This document shows positions 1-15,278 of a DNA stretch of 60,000 nt, piece by piece. The translations under genes were made by a program, and so were the position numbers. The stretch is from Strigamia acuminata (Eukaryota > Arthropoda > Chilopoda > Geophilomorpha > Linotaeniidae), in the NCBI GenBank assembly GCA_949358305.1, contig OX442316.1, positions 6,078,001 to 6,138,000 on the forward strand, given 5' to 3'. The number at the start of each line of letters is the position of its first letter. The stretch's first letter is position 1. The notes under the pieces were generated by a model that did not search any database, was not told the DNA's origin, and saw only the letters and a list, made by a program, of their open reading frames with translations.

Positions 1-1829
1 GAAAAAGCCGGTCATCAGCTCGCGACCAAACTGTTCGGCAGCAGCGAAAAATACGCGGATTCGTACGAACGTCGCAAGGCGACGCAAAACGACTATTATC
101 AACCGGAGCAATACGAATCAGAAACAGATTTTCCCACAACCCCTTCCGGTTACAACGCGTACATCAGCGAGAATTACCATACCACACCGTACGGATACAC
201 CGTAGTTTACACCAAGGGCGAACGTGTATCGAATTCCTACGTCGAACCGAATGCAGACAACTATCAGCAATCGACGAGCAATTACGAACCAGCGGTGAAA
301 AAGTGTAATTCGGATGATAAACCGTACCGAGCCAAGACCCAAATGGGATCCAGGTTTGGAAATGATAGAGAAGGGTACGGGGAGATGGGTAGCGAGGGTG
401 GGTACAATGAAGGGGGTGGTTACGGGGGTGGTTACGGAATGAGTGCCGGTAGTGCGAGTGGTGATTTAATAGCCGAACTCAAAGAAAAGCTTAAATCGTT
501 GTTTATGTTGGTTTTGCCTTTGGTCCCAATAGCGCTTATATTAGCAACGGTTATCCCAAGTTCTGTTTTTGTTCCTTCTCGGAGTGGCGGCTCGACACTT
601 TTACCGCTTAACGGTACGAGTGGCATCAATTTGATGCAGTTGACGCCTGGTACGATAGCAAATTTGCCGGCCAAGAAGAAGAATGAGAAGTTGGAAATTA
701 GTGGGATCCGCGGGGAAGATTACGCTAAACAGATGAAGGATTTTAAAAAGAAGTCTGTGCACAATGTTAAAAAGGTGATTGCTTTGGCGGAGTCTTCGGG
801 GATACTTAATGCAACGGTGAAAAAGCTGGTGGAGAATTTGGGACCACTGTTTATGAAATATGCGGAAAGCGTGGCGCCGGTTGGCACTTCTTCGCTCACT
901 CCGAAGAAGAAAGCCGTCGTGATGGATAAGATTTTGAGAAGGGTTGGACACGATTTAATAAAGAGTTTGAAAGTCAATAGGTTCAATAGGAAGAAAACAA
1001 AGGTGGAATCTGAAAAGAAATTCGATAAAAATCAAACTGAGAAAATTGTTAGGAATGAAACTTCGGCGAACGACAGTTTCGACATTGTCAATCTTATTCC
1101 TCAGTTGTTGGATTTCGGCGGGATCAATAAAATGATAGAACCCATCGTTAGTTTGTACCAGACAATGAATCAAAGACCGCAGTTAGTTTCTTCCGTGTTA
1201 GGCCTACTTCCGCAATTTGGGTTTCCCGCCTCCGAAGACGTGAAGAATTTCACGTTCGATTTCATCGACAGATTTGTGAATAATCCTCAAAAGAATGTGA
1301 GGAAAAGAAGCACGTCGAACGACATGGACGATGTGGAGTCGTCGGTGTTAGCGGCGCTAGAAAACGATTTGCGGCTTCTGTTGAACGAAAAAAATGAAAA
1401 AGAGAAGAGAAAAAAGCTGGAAGACGTAGATGATGATGAAGAGCGCGGGAATAAGAAAAGCTTCTCGGATAAAGTCACGTCTACGTGGAACGTTGTCAAA
1501 GATCAATTGCACACATTTCTGTCACGAAGCGACGATGACCCGAACTGTTTGCAACGAATGATTTGTCAGAATGCCCACGTAGGCCAAGAGGAAGAGGCCA
1601 ATTTGCCTCAGAGAGTACTGTGGAAAATTGTCACCAGGTAATGGAAAAGATATTTAATTTCAAATTAGAAAATTATAAGTGTGAATTGTTATTCATTTCT
1701 TGCAGATTGGAGAACGTGGCTCCGTCGCAGTTTGGAATTCGATCTCTTTTCAAAAACGCAAAATACGGACGATGCAAACGTTATTATTGTCCATTAGCGA
1801 AACTAAAACTAACCAATTTTTTTCTCTAA
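1..1829 (+). CDS. Uncharacterised Tyr-rich membrane protein, 5'-truncated, last two exons
   Basis: The frame is open from base 1, so the gene starts outside the window. Exon 1..1637 ends at CAG|GTAATG in phase 2. Exon 1706..1829 follows TTCTTGCAG, keeps the frame and ends in TAA. About 586 residues are visible. The first ~115 are Tyr/Asn/Ser-rich, then comes a Gly/Tyr-rich stretch. One strong hydrophobic segment lies at about residues 166-186 and probably spans the membrane. After it come Lys-rich amphipathic segments, a basic RKRS site near residue 434 that a convertase might cut, a highly charged Lys/Glu/Asp stretch, and a C-terminal module with two cysteine pairs (CLQRMIC and CKRYYC), the second encoded by the last exon. 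Family not recognised. The layout resembles the many arthropod-specific single-pass proteins with a C-terminal cysteine module. Coding status is well supported by length, splice phase and the poly(A) signal; function is unknown. Confidence 0.75.
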
Positions 1830-1841
1830 AGAAAAGAAATC

Positions 1842-1847
1842 AATAAA
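1842..1847 (+). promoter_or_regulatory. Poly(A) signal of the first gene
   Basis: AATAAA lies 13 bases after the TAA stop. This implies a very short 3' UTR, unless a later signal in the AT-rich DNA that follows is used. Confidence 0.5.
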
Positions 1848-2193
1848 GAGTTAATATATGTTTAATTGTGAATATTTTAGGAAAATATGATGTCGTATTA
1901 TTCTGTATTTTTAAAACAAATGTACAATCAGTTAGAATTTTATATTTTTTTAAACATAAAAATTAAATTTTTGGCTCTAACATTTTTGCAGGTTAAAAAA
2001 GAAGCCAAAATATTTGTTATGTTTTTGGTAAAGTGTGTATAGTTATGCCCATTAAAAATCTATAAAAAAAAATTAATAAATTCCCATTTTAAAAATAGAA
2101 ATTTACTCCAATAACAATACATGTAAAATTTTAGGCAGTACTCGATCACAGAATAATAAATAAAGAAATTGGAGGAAAATAAAAAAAAAATCA
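1848..2193. other. Short convergent intergenic spacer
   Basis: This AT-rich spacer lies between the ends of two convergent genes. It must hold the 3' UTR of the minus-strand transporter. I see no coding or repeat structure beyond A/T runs. Confidence 0.5.
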
Positions 2194-4882
2194 TCATCTC
2201 AAAATATCTGGATAAAATGATAAAACGGGCAATTGTGCTAAACTGATGACAAAACAGGTGAGGAACGACACGTCTTCTCCATACTGGTCAATCAGAGGGC
2301 CCATACCAATAATAAAAGCCAACTTTCCAGCAACTTCCATAGTTGATAAAGCGGAATAATAAAACGCTTGGTAACTGCGTGGTGCCTTCTGAGACGACAT
2401 CATCATCAACGTGAAAGTAATTGTCGTTACCAAACCACTTACAAAACTTAAGAATGTAAGGCAAATTAAACTGCACACTGAAATAACAGTTAGTCTATGG
2501 TAATATTCTTTAACCTTCTCTACTCACTTAATTTTATGGAATCCCTATGATCCTGAAATGGTTCATTTGTGCCCAAAACCACCAACGTCAGGAACAGTAT
2601 AAGCCCAAAGCGAACAATGCAAAAATATACGAGATTTTGAAATATTGTGCCTCTAAAATAAGAAAAACAAGAAAAATATTAATAATTGTAATAATTAAGA
2701 CCCTTTCTTATCGTAATACTTACTTATTTGAAGATAACTGTCCCCCAACTATAGAACCGAGAATTGAAGCAAGATGTCCCACAATTCCATTCCACCAGAA
2801 AACTATGTCTTCTTGAATGCCTGCATCAACCAGGAATAAGGGAAACATACTAAGCACCCCAGCTTCACCTATAGGAATTAAGCAGGCAATAAGTAAAGCT
2901 CTTCAACACTGTTTTAAAAACCGTAAGACAAACATTTCACCTCGACCTCCCCATTTGGTTCAGACTGAGCCAAATAACACGATTATCTTAAATTATCTTA
3001 AATCTTAAATCCAAAATGTCGGGATTTTCACAAAAACGTCGTATACTGGCCTGAAAATGCAACATTTACCGCCATGCTGGCAAAACTCACTTTAGACCGG
3101 CATAAGCAACCCAAGGTAAGTTATATACAGTTGAGCCTCATTATAACGAATCGCAGGAACCCGAGAAATCGGTTCGTTATAATGAAAGTTCGTTACATCA
3201 AAATTTTTTAACACGGCCAACCAACACACCAAGCCATTTTTAACTATTCATTATAACAAAAAATTCGTTATATAGTGGTTCGACTGTATAGTAAAAAATG
3301 ACAAGTTTGTTTAGGGCCATTTCGCCACTCCCGCAGTTTAAGAAGTCCTGATCTGGACAAATCATGGTCTTTACGTCTAGCCTCCCAAATTTATGGTTGA
3401 AAACTCCTCGGAATCCTGACCAGAGAGTCAAACTCACAAGTCAGATCCCCGTTTTCTGTTTGTGAATTTAGGTTGGTTTGGTTGAACAAGAACGTTTGGG
3501 TTAGTGATTCCGTTGGGAGTCCCAGGGTATCTGGGTTCGACTCTCCGTTCGGGACTCCTCGGAAATTTTGGAGGCGGGACACAAAAACCAAGAATTTTAT
3601 AGATTATTATAAAGTTCCTGCATTAAAAAAAAAAATCTATATAGTATTAGAGTTATAATTGCACCCATTTTGCTTCAATTTGATACTTGATCCAAATTCT
3701 ATCGATTTACTTACCTAATTTATACGTTAGAACAAAAAAAATCAACCACGGGGTTCCTCTGATTTGGAAGAGCCTCGTATAACTGTATTGCGAAGATAGA
3801 AAATTTCTGGACGCTGGTTTTGGAGGTGATATGTTTCTGGGAAAAACAGCACTTAGACACATAGGCGGTTCGGCTGGATACTGAGCTTGAGGTTCACCCA
3901 GATTTGTTTTTCTCTGCTTTAAATCATTTTGCAGCGATAGTTTCGAAGCCTTGTTCCAGGTTTCCTTGGATGCGGCAACGCTTAAAAGCGGAATTGGAAA
4001 TATTGAAACTGAAGGTTGCTTGAAAGCTTTAGACAGTATAAATCCACCCAGAGCCCATAATTGCATTACAGCCATTAGTAGGAACACACTCTGAAGGCCC
4101 CATTGAAAAGTCATATAAGCAAATCCGCCACTGCCAACTGTCATACCAAGTTTATAGCCAATTACCTTTAGTAAATGTAAAATATCTCACATACATGATG
4201 TTAGACAACATTTATCTTTTATACTTGAGCTGAATTTCCTTGGCCTAACTCTGAATCACTCAGAATGTTCAGTGCCAGCGTATCCAAAGCAACGTCTTGG
4301 AAGGATACCACAAAATTGATGAGTAACATGGCGGCTGCTATGCGCAAACAGTTGTCCGGGTCCAGGTACGAAGCTAAAATATACAAAACAATTAAATTAA
4401 ATTAAATTAATGACAAATTATGCTAAATTAGCTAATTTTACCTAATAAATTGCATAGTGTTAAGAGAAACAAAGTAATGGCAACACATTTTCTTTTGTTT
4501 TCAATTTGGTCCACAAATGGCGCCCACAACATTTTACACATCCATGGCAAGTGAATTAAACGAAAGAAGAATATCCTCGTGTAATCATAGCCCTAAAAAT
4601 GCAGTGAAAAATAAAAGAGAGATTAATTTGTAAAATTGTGTGGAAATAACTCTGGCGAATAATATATTCATTGTTCAATTGCATTGAAAATATAAAACAA
4701 TGTCCTTGTGTTATTTTATTTGTTTATTTTGCCGTATTTCTTACTTTAACTCTGAAATAAATAGGTAAAAACTTTTCTTGAAGGCCAAACGGCAATCCTT
4801 GGACAAAATAAAGCATCAGCAAGAAACTGACTTTGGTTATCGTACATTTCTTTTCGAGACATGGCGTTTCCGGAGCTCTCAT
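2194..4882 (-). CDS. Mfsd3: MFSD3-like major facilitator superfamily transporter, complete
   Basis: The seven coding exons on the minus strand are 4745..4882, 4442..4592, 4225..4373, 3715..4165, 2724..2868, 2528..2652 and 2194..2477. All borders are GT-AG, phases agree at every junction, and the sum is 1443 nt (480 aa). The ATG at 4882 is preceded at once by an in-frame TAA, which fixes the start. Family hallmarks, in order: LYFVQGLPFGLQ in the first membrane helix, LPWMCKMLWAPFVD, then FQDVALDTLALNIL, GQGNSAQVIGYKLG, a hydrophilic loop of about 90 residues (~190-283), GEAGVLSMFPLFLVD, and near the C-terminus a block containing APRSYQAFYYSALSTME. These match the MFSD3/acetyl-CoA-transporter-like branch of the MFS, normally 12 membrane helices. 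The substrate is not established for the family. The intron 2869..3714 carries two mobile-element insertions. It converges with the upstream gene and diverges from the protease. Confidence 0.92.
3128..3286. mobile_element. pogo/Tigger-like MITE with TA target duplication
   Basis: The 159-bp element starts CAGTTGAGCC and ends GGTTCGACTG, imperfect terminal inverted repeats that continue into ATAACGAAT motifs on both sides. TA flanks it at 3126-3127 and 3287-3288. The interior has several TTCGTTATA motifs. CAGTTGA ends with CGTTATA-rich repeats and TA duplication are typical of pogo/Tigger (Tc1/mariner superfamily) non-autonomous elements. There is no coding capacity. It sits in an Mfsd3 intron. 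A second, more eroded copy of the same family is at about 21850-22018. Confidence 0.75.
3466..3640 (+). mobile_element. Candidate tRNA-derived SINE
   Basis: GGGTTCGACTC at about 3532 matches the pol III B box (GGTTCGANTCC). About 30-40 bases before it, GGGTTAGTGATTCCGTTGG resembles an A box, and the intervening GGGAGTCCCAGGGTATC looks like the variable region of tRNA-headed arthropod SINEs. The 3' part becomes AT-rich and ends in a run of 11 A near 3625. It lies antisense inside the Mfsd3 intron. No full cloverleaf can be drawn, so an intact tRNA gene is unlikely. Borders are approximate and no target duplication was found. Confidence 0.45.
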
Positions 4883-6354
4883 TTTCAATTAAATCAGCTG
4901 TTTCTACAAATAGAAATAAACAAACACCGGTTGAGAAAAAATGGAACATCGATGTAGATCAAAGAATAAAACTAACCAACAACAGCCCGTATAAAAATAT
5001 AAACTATGTGTTCGATCAGAAAATTCGGCGCAGTAAAATTGGTATAAAATAACTCATTCGCAAATATTTATGTATATATATACCGCATTAACGCATAGGA
5101 ATTAACTTCATATTCATGTACGTATACTGTAGGCTGCCATTTTGAAAAATTGTGTTGCTTGGTCACGCTTTCACAACTTTCAAGATTTAACATGCGGTGG
5201 CGCTAACAACTTTATTTACATTTGTCAACTTCATTTTTCGTGTATAATTTTGTTTAAATAATTGATTAAAAAGAGAAATTTTGGTCCCGATACTCCCCTT
5301 ACTGAACAAAATTAATGTTACGAAGGTGTATTATGGACCTTTGGATAAAAATTTTAAAAAATAAATATAGAATTCTTTACTTATGCAACATACTGTGTAA
5401 CCAATCCTAACCTGTACTTTACCCTTTAATAACACACATAATTCATGACTAGACCGGAATTGATGCACTTTGGGGGGTGCCCCTTCACCAGAAAAAATGG
5501 TTACAGTGTCAATGCTTGACCCGGATTAATCTTTGAGAGTAACATTGTGAAAATTCCGAAATTAAAGAGAGAAAAAAAAACCAAATTCCCTATTTCTTTG
5601 AATTTTTGGCCTTGGAAAATTGTACTTTACGCAATACAGCATTCTGAACTCTGGTCAAAAGGCCCCCACTTAGTCATTTGTGGGGGTTTTCCGGGTTCCT
5701 TTAGAGGTGAGAAGGGAATTGTGAGGTCTTTCCTTGTTTATGCTAATGTTAATGGCCTTTTTTCTTTTTCTTTTCTATTTCTCTTTTATCTCCTCACCGA
5801 AAAAACTCACTAATATTTCATACTTAAAAAGCCCTGCAATTAAAATAAAACATTCTCTCTATGATTACATTTCACCTAATGCCAATAGTTTGTGATGGCG
5901 GCTCCAGTATAGCTTTAGGCGATGTTTGGCCACGAGTTTAAAATTAGGTTACTGCAGGAGACTCAACTTCAAGGCTGTGTGTTCGGTCATTCACTCTAAC
6001 GGTGCACGGAAATTAAAAGTCATTTTAAGAACGAATCGCTCGCAAACTCGCCTCGAACAAATTCTTGCCGTTTTGACTAAAATTATAAAAACAGAAAAAA
6101 CTTTTATCTTTTTTCTTTTTTTTTATATTACAAAAAGTAACCCCGAGAAATAGTTTTTGGGCGCGCATCTCGCGACCTGAATGCCCTGAATGCCAAGGGC
6201 TAAAAGTGTGTTATGACGTTAAGAAACTTCCGGTTGACCGCTAAGTCCCGGAGATTCCCATCCCATCCCATTGCCATTGCCAGGTGCAACTTGCTGACTC
6301 GCACAGTCAGAAGAACGCCCCCGACTTAAGCGGTTGGGTGGACAAGAGTGCAAC
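4883..6354. other. Divergent intergenic region between Mfsd3 and the protease
   Basis: This region holds the 5' ends of both flanking genes. A good minus-strand acceptor (CTATTTGTAG, exon resuming at 4903) suggests a 5' UTR intron for Mfsd3. GGTCACGCT at 5161-5169 resembles the insect housekeeping core-promoter motif GGTCACACT, though in the orientation opposite to Mfsd3. GC content rises after 6170, where the protease 5' UTR probably lies. A CCCCCAC/GTGGGGG hairpin sits near 5660. No further gene is supported. Confidence 0.4.
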
Positions 6355-9397
<3,043 letters not shown>

Positions 9398-9407
9398 CCA
9401 GACATCA

Positions 9408-9413
9408 AATAAA
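9408..9413 (+). promoter_or_regulatory. Poly(A) signal of the protease gene
   Basis: AATAAA lies 11 bases after the TAA stop, giving a short 3' UTR like that of the first gene in the window. Confidence 0.5.
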
Positions 9414-10980
9414 TCCTCTGATCAGAACCCATGAGCACACAAATTGTAGACATCGTTTACAAGCTTGCATGTCATTATTACTCTACTTCAATGTGAATTC
9501 ACAAGTACGGTAATGAGCAATGTCATTTATAAGCAGTTAAAATGCCATTAATCTCAACCTTCTTACATTTAATATGATAGCATTTTAATTTAAGAATGCA
9601 TGTTCTGCTTAATGTATTTATTGTAGACTGGACTGGTATTTATGTTTACATGTTTTAGGACCAAAACCACCTTTCTTTTAAGAAAATATACTGATTCGCT
9701 GGATTGAATTTGTTCCCACTTATTTTATTTTTGCTATTTTAATTGTACATTTTGTAAATACCGTATAGCTTATTTCTTTTAAGCAATTTTTTTTAGTATT
9801 CTGTTCTTTACTATACTGTTATTTCCTAATACGAATACATAAAAGGATTTAATCCAGATTTAACAAAACGGAAATTTTTCATCTGTTAGAAATATAATGT
9901 GAATAAATTGTGAATATAAATTTTTTTTAAAAAATAAATTACCAACTGTTTTCTCGAAACAATTTAATTTTTAATAACACACATTTCAGCAATTATTTTC
10001 TGCAGCGGAAGTGGAAAACTGTTGATTAATAAATGAAAAACTAATATACAGTATATTTTTACGTGTAAATTATTCCGTTGAAAAAAATTTTCTTTCCTAC
10101 ATAAATTTTAATTTCTTATTCTTATTTGTGGATTCCAACGAATGACAAAAAACCAGCTTGTAATTTTTGAAGAAAAATGAACTTAAAACACGATTTCACA
10201 CATTTATTTTATCTCATGCAAGTTTTCACGTAGTTAGGCCTTAAAAATACATCAAATTAATTTATATCCCACACAAATAACAACTATTTATTAACTTGTG
10301 CGCTACTGCCCCCTCTCATTAAGAACACCCGTGGTTCCTGCGAAGGTAATTGAGACATCACACTTAAATTGAAGACACCTTACTTTCTCCCACGGCTCAT
10401 CATGCCTACACAATCTTATTTTCAAGAAACACACACAATAATCTATATACAGTAAAACACTCCTTTATTTAAAAATTTAATTTCCATATCGCGATTAATT
10501 CAAAATAACCAGATTTTGAGAATTATTGCAGGTGGCTCATTATTTTTCCATTGCAAAACTAAACTATAAAACGAGCTTGGAAAAAAAATTCACTTTTCGT
10601 AAAAAAAAAAACATTGCGAGAGATCTATTAACATATGGCAGATGATAAACAAGTTTTTTTTATTAGGCCAATATAACACATACCATAAAGTTAATTAGGC
10701 AAAGGATCCGACTTAAAACTGGGTGGTTCTCACTTTTATCGTTTTCAAAACGTCTCATAAATGGACAGGAGTGAAAAATTAGCACAAATTTACGGCGAGG
10801 AAAAGGAAGTACAGATGTAATTACGCGATTTTTATTTATTTTTATTTCTTTTCTCACGTTTGTTTTATTTCACTCAGGACAAATGTCATGTGTAATCGGT
10901 TCATCTTCATTTATTTTTCCCTCATCGCGTCGAAGATTTGTGTTGATGATGATTTTGTGAGACGCAGAGGAATGGCGAAA
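9414..10980. other. Gene-free AT-rich DNA
   Basis: I see no coding exon, RNA gene or clear repeat here. It is AT-rich with many short A and T runs, and open frames are short and lack codon structure. It is the first part of the spacer between the protease and the 3' end of ladybird. Confidence 0.5.
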
Positions 10981-10998
10981 TGTGCATATTTGAGTCCG

Positions 10999-11060
10999 CC
11001 TTTGATGTAATAATGGAGGTCCATATAAGGTAGATCAAAGGAACCGCCGCCCTATCATCT
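10999..11060. promoter_or_regulatory. Candidate enhancer: CArG box flanked by two TCF/LEF-type sites and an E-box
   Basis: Within 62 bp lie CCTTTGATG (10999-11007), CCATATAAGG (11021-11030, a perfect CC(A/T)6GG CArG box), AGATCAAAGG (11032-11041, a consensus TCF/LEF site, inverted relative to the first) and CATCTG (11055-11060, an E-box). The DNA around it, about 10900-11075, is less AT-rich than its neighbours. SRF/MEF2-type, Wnt-effector and bHLH inputs together would suit a mesoderm or muscle enhancer. Ladybird is known for such roles, but the target gene is an inference. Confidence 0.4.
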
Positions 11061-11074
11061 GCCTTGTGGCCTCT

Positions 11075-14000
11075 GGGCTTGTTTGGTAAAAGATGATTCT
11101 TGCCACCCTCACTTGCTTTTGTATCAGTCTGTAGTTCTGATGGCTGAACCAGACCTTGTAATTGTTTATGATGTCTTACATGGTAATAAAAGACTTTCTG
11201 AGAGACCTTTTTGCTTCTTTTTTGTTATTGTTGTGTTTAGTTATTGGGATGCACATTTTCTTAGAATAAATTTCGAATCTATAATAGAAAAAGAGTAATG
11301 TATGCTATTATAAAAATTTGCCAACTGGAAATAAAAAGAGCTGAATAAGTTAGAAAGAAAGAAGATATTGCGGGTTGTGTTTTCAGGAAAGAAACACTAG
11401 ATGGACCTACTTATGTTGAAATGGATACAAATCGATGGGAATTCGTATATTTTGAATCAATTTATGAACCAGAAATACTGAAACAGTACTTTTTGTACAT
11501 TTTAATGAGTAAATTTTCTTATTTTCCATGAATAATTTTGTTTGAATCACTCGGTTTGATACGACACGTGTGAAATAGTTGTTTAAAACCTTCACAAAAT
11601 TATTCTTACGAGCGTTTTCGATTATAATTTTATTTTTTGACACTTTTAGACGTAACAAGTGCGATATTTTGTCAATAAGAGCCCAGATTTTGATAAATTT
11701 GTTTATTAATTCGCTTAATACCGGATTACGAAGCAAACTGGACACTTTGAAACGTTATTCAAAATTCAAGAATGATATTCCATATCATCTTATCAAAATT
11801 GAAAATTAATTTATTAATTTTAAAATAGTAAAAAACCATTCTTCATAGCACAAGAGTAGGCGTGAGTTACCAAACGAATTCTGCAACAGCTGTGCATCGC
11901 CGTCTGTGAATTTGGGAGGAGCTTAACCACTTATTTGTAGGTGGAGCTTATATTTATAAACTTTTCTTAATGGCGCCAAAATCAAATCAAAATATTTGTA
12001 CACACACATTTCTTTTTAAATTTTTATTTTATTATTATTATAGCGTGGCTGCATGTTGAATAAATTTATCTTTCCGTCCAAGTTTTAACGACTCAATTAT
12101 TTTCAATTTAGGATAAATTATGTTCCTAATGAGGGAGACACTAGTCATTAAGAACCCAATAAAGCAGAGTGCATGCGCGCACCGATGAGAGACGATGTCT
12201 TCGATTGAAAAATGTACAGCAGCACAGTGGGATCGAGATCAAATTTCGACTAACATGTGGCAAACTGGTTATAAAACATACAGCAGAGGGAGAAACGCAT
12301 ATACAAGCTATGGTTTTTCATGCTTTCAAAGCGAAATTCCCAATTACCTATAGTGGAGAAGGTGACCCTCGTTAAAGTGAAGTGTGAACATTAAACCAGA
12401 GTCGTATTTTTACGTTTCGTTATAGCCGTATTTTATGTCGGCTTATTTTGAAGTGCTCGTTGCTGTTGTTGTAACGAGGGTGTAACGCAGCAATTTGGGC
12501 ACGGTTTTCGTAGTTTTATTTTCAAAAAGAAAAAAAATAATTATTTTAAGGTAAAGAAATGATGTATTAGGGATTATTCACGCTTGGGACGGTTGTTTTT
12601 GTCTTTTTCGGCGTTATTTCATGTCGTTGAGTTGGAAATAAGAGGAAAAAAACCTCGTGGAAGTGGAATTTTAAACGTTTTCTCAAAATGTCATGTGTCA
12701 AGGATATTTTTTTGCTTTAAATTTACAGTAATTTATGTATGTTTAATTGTAATTCGGTGATTTTTACGACTGGTTTTTACAGCGGTTAAAAAAAAAACAA
12801 CAAATCGGTTTAGCATAAAAAGATAAATTTACCATTGAGTTTGTGTGTTTTTAGTTTAATTTAAGACAATAAATTACGTTTTCTATTTTTTTTTTAATAT
12901 CGTTTTCTTTTGATATGCGATTACAGCAGATGCGAGCGTTAATGATTGCCAGGTGTGACCAGGTATTTTTTGACGAAGAAAAAAAAATTGTACTTATGGT
13001 GAGGATTGAAAACGATCGCCCTCTCCACTCCACACCATCAAATTAGTTTGTGAAACATTTTTCTTGAAACTGAAGACTCGCTTGTTTACAGTTTATTTTT
13101 AGCTTGCAAACATTCCTTTGGAGACGACAGAGAATGAAATATGTTGTACCGAGGTTGAGTGTAAAAATTAAGATGGCGGAAGGGCCCTGAGGCGGCTTCC
13201 TCCTATGTCTTAATTATGTCAGTTGTATTATATAATTAACGTGAACAACAAAGCGGTCTCCGACTTATTTATTAGAAATTCGGCGCCCTCTTTCACCCAG
13301 CCAAAGCCGCGGGATAGTGGCGAAGAAATGCAACACGCAGTCGACAGGTGGAGCAATGGGTTAAGATGGTAGAGCACGTTTCATGTGGAGATTTGTTGGG
13401 CGAAAAAGTTTATTCAATTATGGCACAGAATCGATTTTTTTTTTTGTGGAAAAAAAGAGATCAGCAAACTGCTTTTTAATTTTTATAATGGTGGATATAA
13501 ATCGGAGTTGATTTTTTTTAGTTTTTTGATGATACAACAAAAAAAGAGAAGAAAAAAAATTTTATTTCGATTTACAATATCGTTTTTCTTTTTATTTGAC
13601 ACCAACGAAACAAAAATTAAACACTACTGCATTTACTCGGCTAAATAAAAATCGAAAGTACGAAACGGCGCTCGAAAATAGCATGACACGCTAGGGATTT
13701 CGGGAAATTTATATGCCCGGTTATTGGGAAAATGGCGTAGGCGGGGGAATGGGAATCAAGTAAGAAATCGCGTTTGTACTTTTAAAAAATACATTTGTGT
13801 TAATTGCTAAGTCATTACAGTGATAAAAATGTGAATTACGACTCTCAGCGGATGAAATTTCAAGTGGTGTCAGCGTGTCGAATACGCTACGATTGAGTTA
13901 TTGCAATTCCAGCGCGATTTTCCGTATGAAGAAAGACGACTAAGACCCAAGACCATAAAAAGTAAAAACAACAAGCTGTATACGGTGTAATCTAGTCCCC

Positions 14001-14366
14001 GTAGTGCAATTCTTTACGTCAAAAAAATAAACGGTTTTGCCGGATGGTTGTGAAAATGTGACGATCTTCGGTCGACACGTAATTTGTTTGGAAAAGAAAA
14101 GCATTTTGATGACCTTTGTTTGAGTGGCGCGAGGGCGGAGGGGAAAACGAAGGAGGGTGCACAGATTTAATTTTCTCGCTGCTCGGCTAAAACGATGATA
14201 AATGTTGCGGGGCCACAGAGGCCAGTTCGGTTTGTCGACTGCCCTTTTTACACGCCTTGTCGCATTGCACGTGTGTATCTTAGATTATTGTAACGCGACT
14301 TCATTTACAAACTGAAGCATGAAGCGATTTGTATCCATTTGAGCACAAAGAAAATTTGTTTTATAC
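11075..14366. other. Gene-free spacer
   Basis: No gene is supported. Short open frames occur but lack recognisable domains or splice context. Slightly GC-richer patches lie near 12160-12380, 13130-13400 and 14080-14260 and could be regulatory; they show no diagnostic motif. T/A homopolymer runs are common. Confidence 0.4.
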
Positions 14367-14466
14367 ATTTTGGGCCCCCGTTTGTCCAAAATTGAAAAAA
14401 TTTGAAAATTTTTAGAATTTTGGGGCCCCTGTTGGACCAAAATTGTAAATTTGGTGGCCATTCTGC
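14367..14466. repeat. Two diverged 50-bp direct repeats
   Basis: ATTTTGGGCCCCCGTTTGTC at 14367 recurs 50 bp later at 14417 as ATTTTGGGGCCCCTGTTGGAC, each followed by CAAAATTG. This is a simple tandem duplication that has since diverged. No coding role is seen. Confidence 0.6.
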
Positions 14467-15278
14467 CCATTGGAGCCCTTAATTTGATGAGTGCACTTTG
14501 TAACACTATACAACATTGGACAGTTGAAGTTTAATTATTCCAATCTAATAATTTATTCTGTTAGGAGCGCGGTAATCAGCACACGGAATGTCAAAGGGTG
14601 GCGAATGCGCGTGCATTCTCGCGGCTTAACCATGTGCAGGTAATGTAGATGGAAGCCCCTTTGCGTCACCTATGCAAACACTCGCTATTGTTGCAATGAT
14701 TGTTTTCCCGCTTCGAAACATTAACAACAATTGATGCTCGCGTGGCCATTTAAGAATTGCTCATTCATTCGCGAACTATTTTCGTCTTCTGCTTCTGCTT
14801 TCGAGTTGCGCAGTAACAGAAATCTAACCGCGTCTGCTTCTTTTTCATGCCATTTTGCCGCTCAAATAAACGGGGAATTTTCCTTCTCTTTTCTAGTTCT
14901 TGTGTGGTCTAAATTATTTTTTTCTTCTTCTTTCTTTGCAGTTTAATATATAGCGTAACGGAAATATCATAGCGTGAAGCAGTTTGAGCGTGGAATGGAA
15001 TGAAATATTGAAATTGGCGGTGTTCAAATGTGTGTGGATTTTTGATGGTATACGGTATGTGGTAATTGATTTTAACGAGCCAAGATTTGCCCAAATTAAT
15101 TTATAAAGTAATTCAGACTGAACAGCATTTTAAACAACATGTTTAAATCGCTTTTCTCGATCTAACTTCAAAAATGGCGTTTTAATTTTTTAAATTATTA
15201 TTATATAAGTTTAATTTAATTTGTTTGTGGTAAGATGCGTACAAATAGAATACAGGCTGTGAAATGTAAATTTTTATA

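Noticed and set aside
2547-3008. Plus-strand open frames over 2.5-3.0 kb
   Set aside because: They are antisense shadows of Mfsd3 exons and introns, whose minus-strand model is phase-exact.
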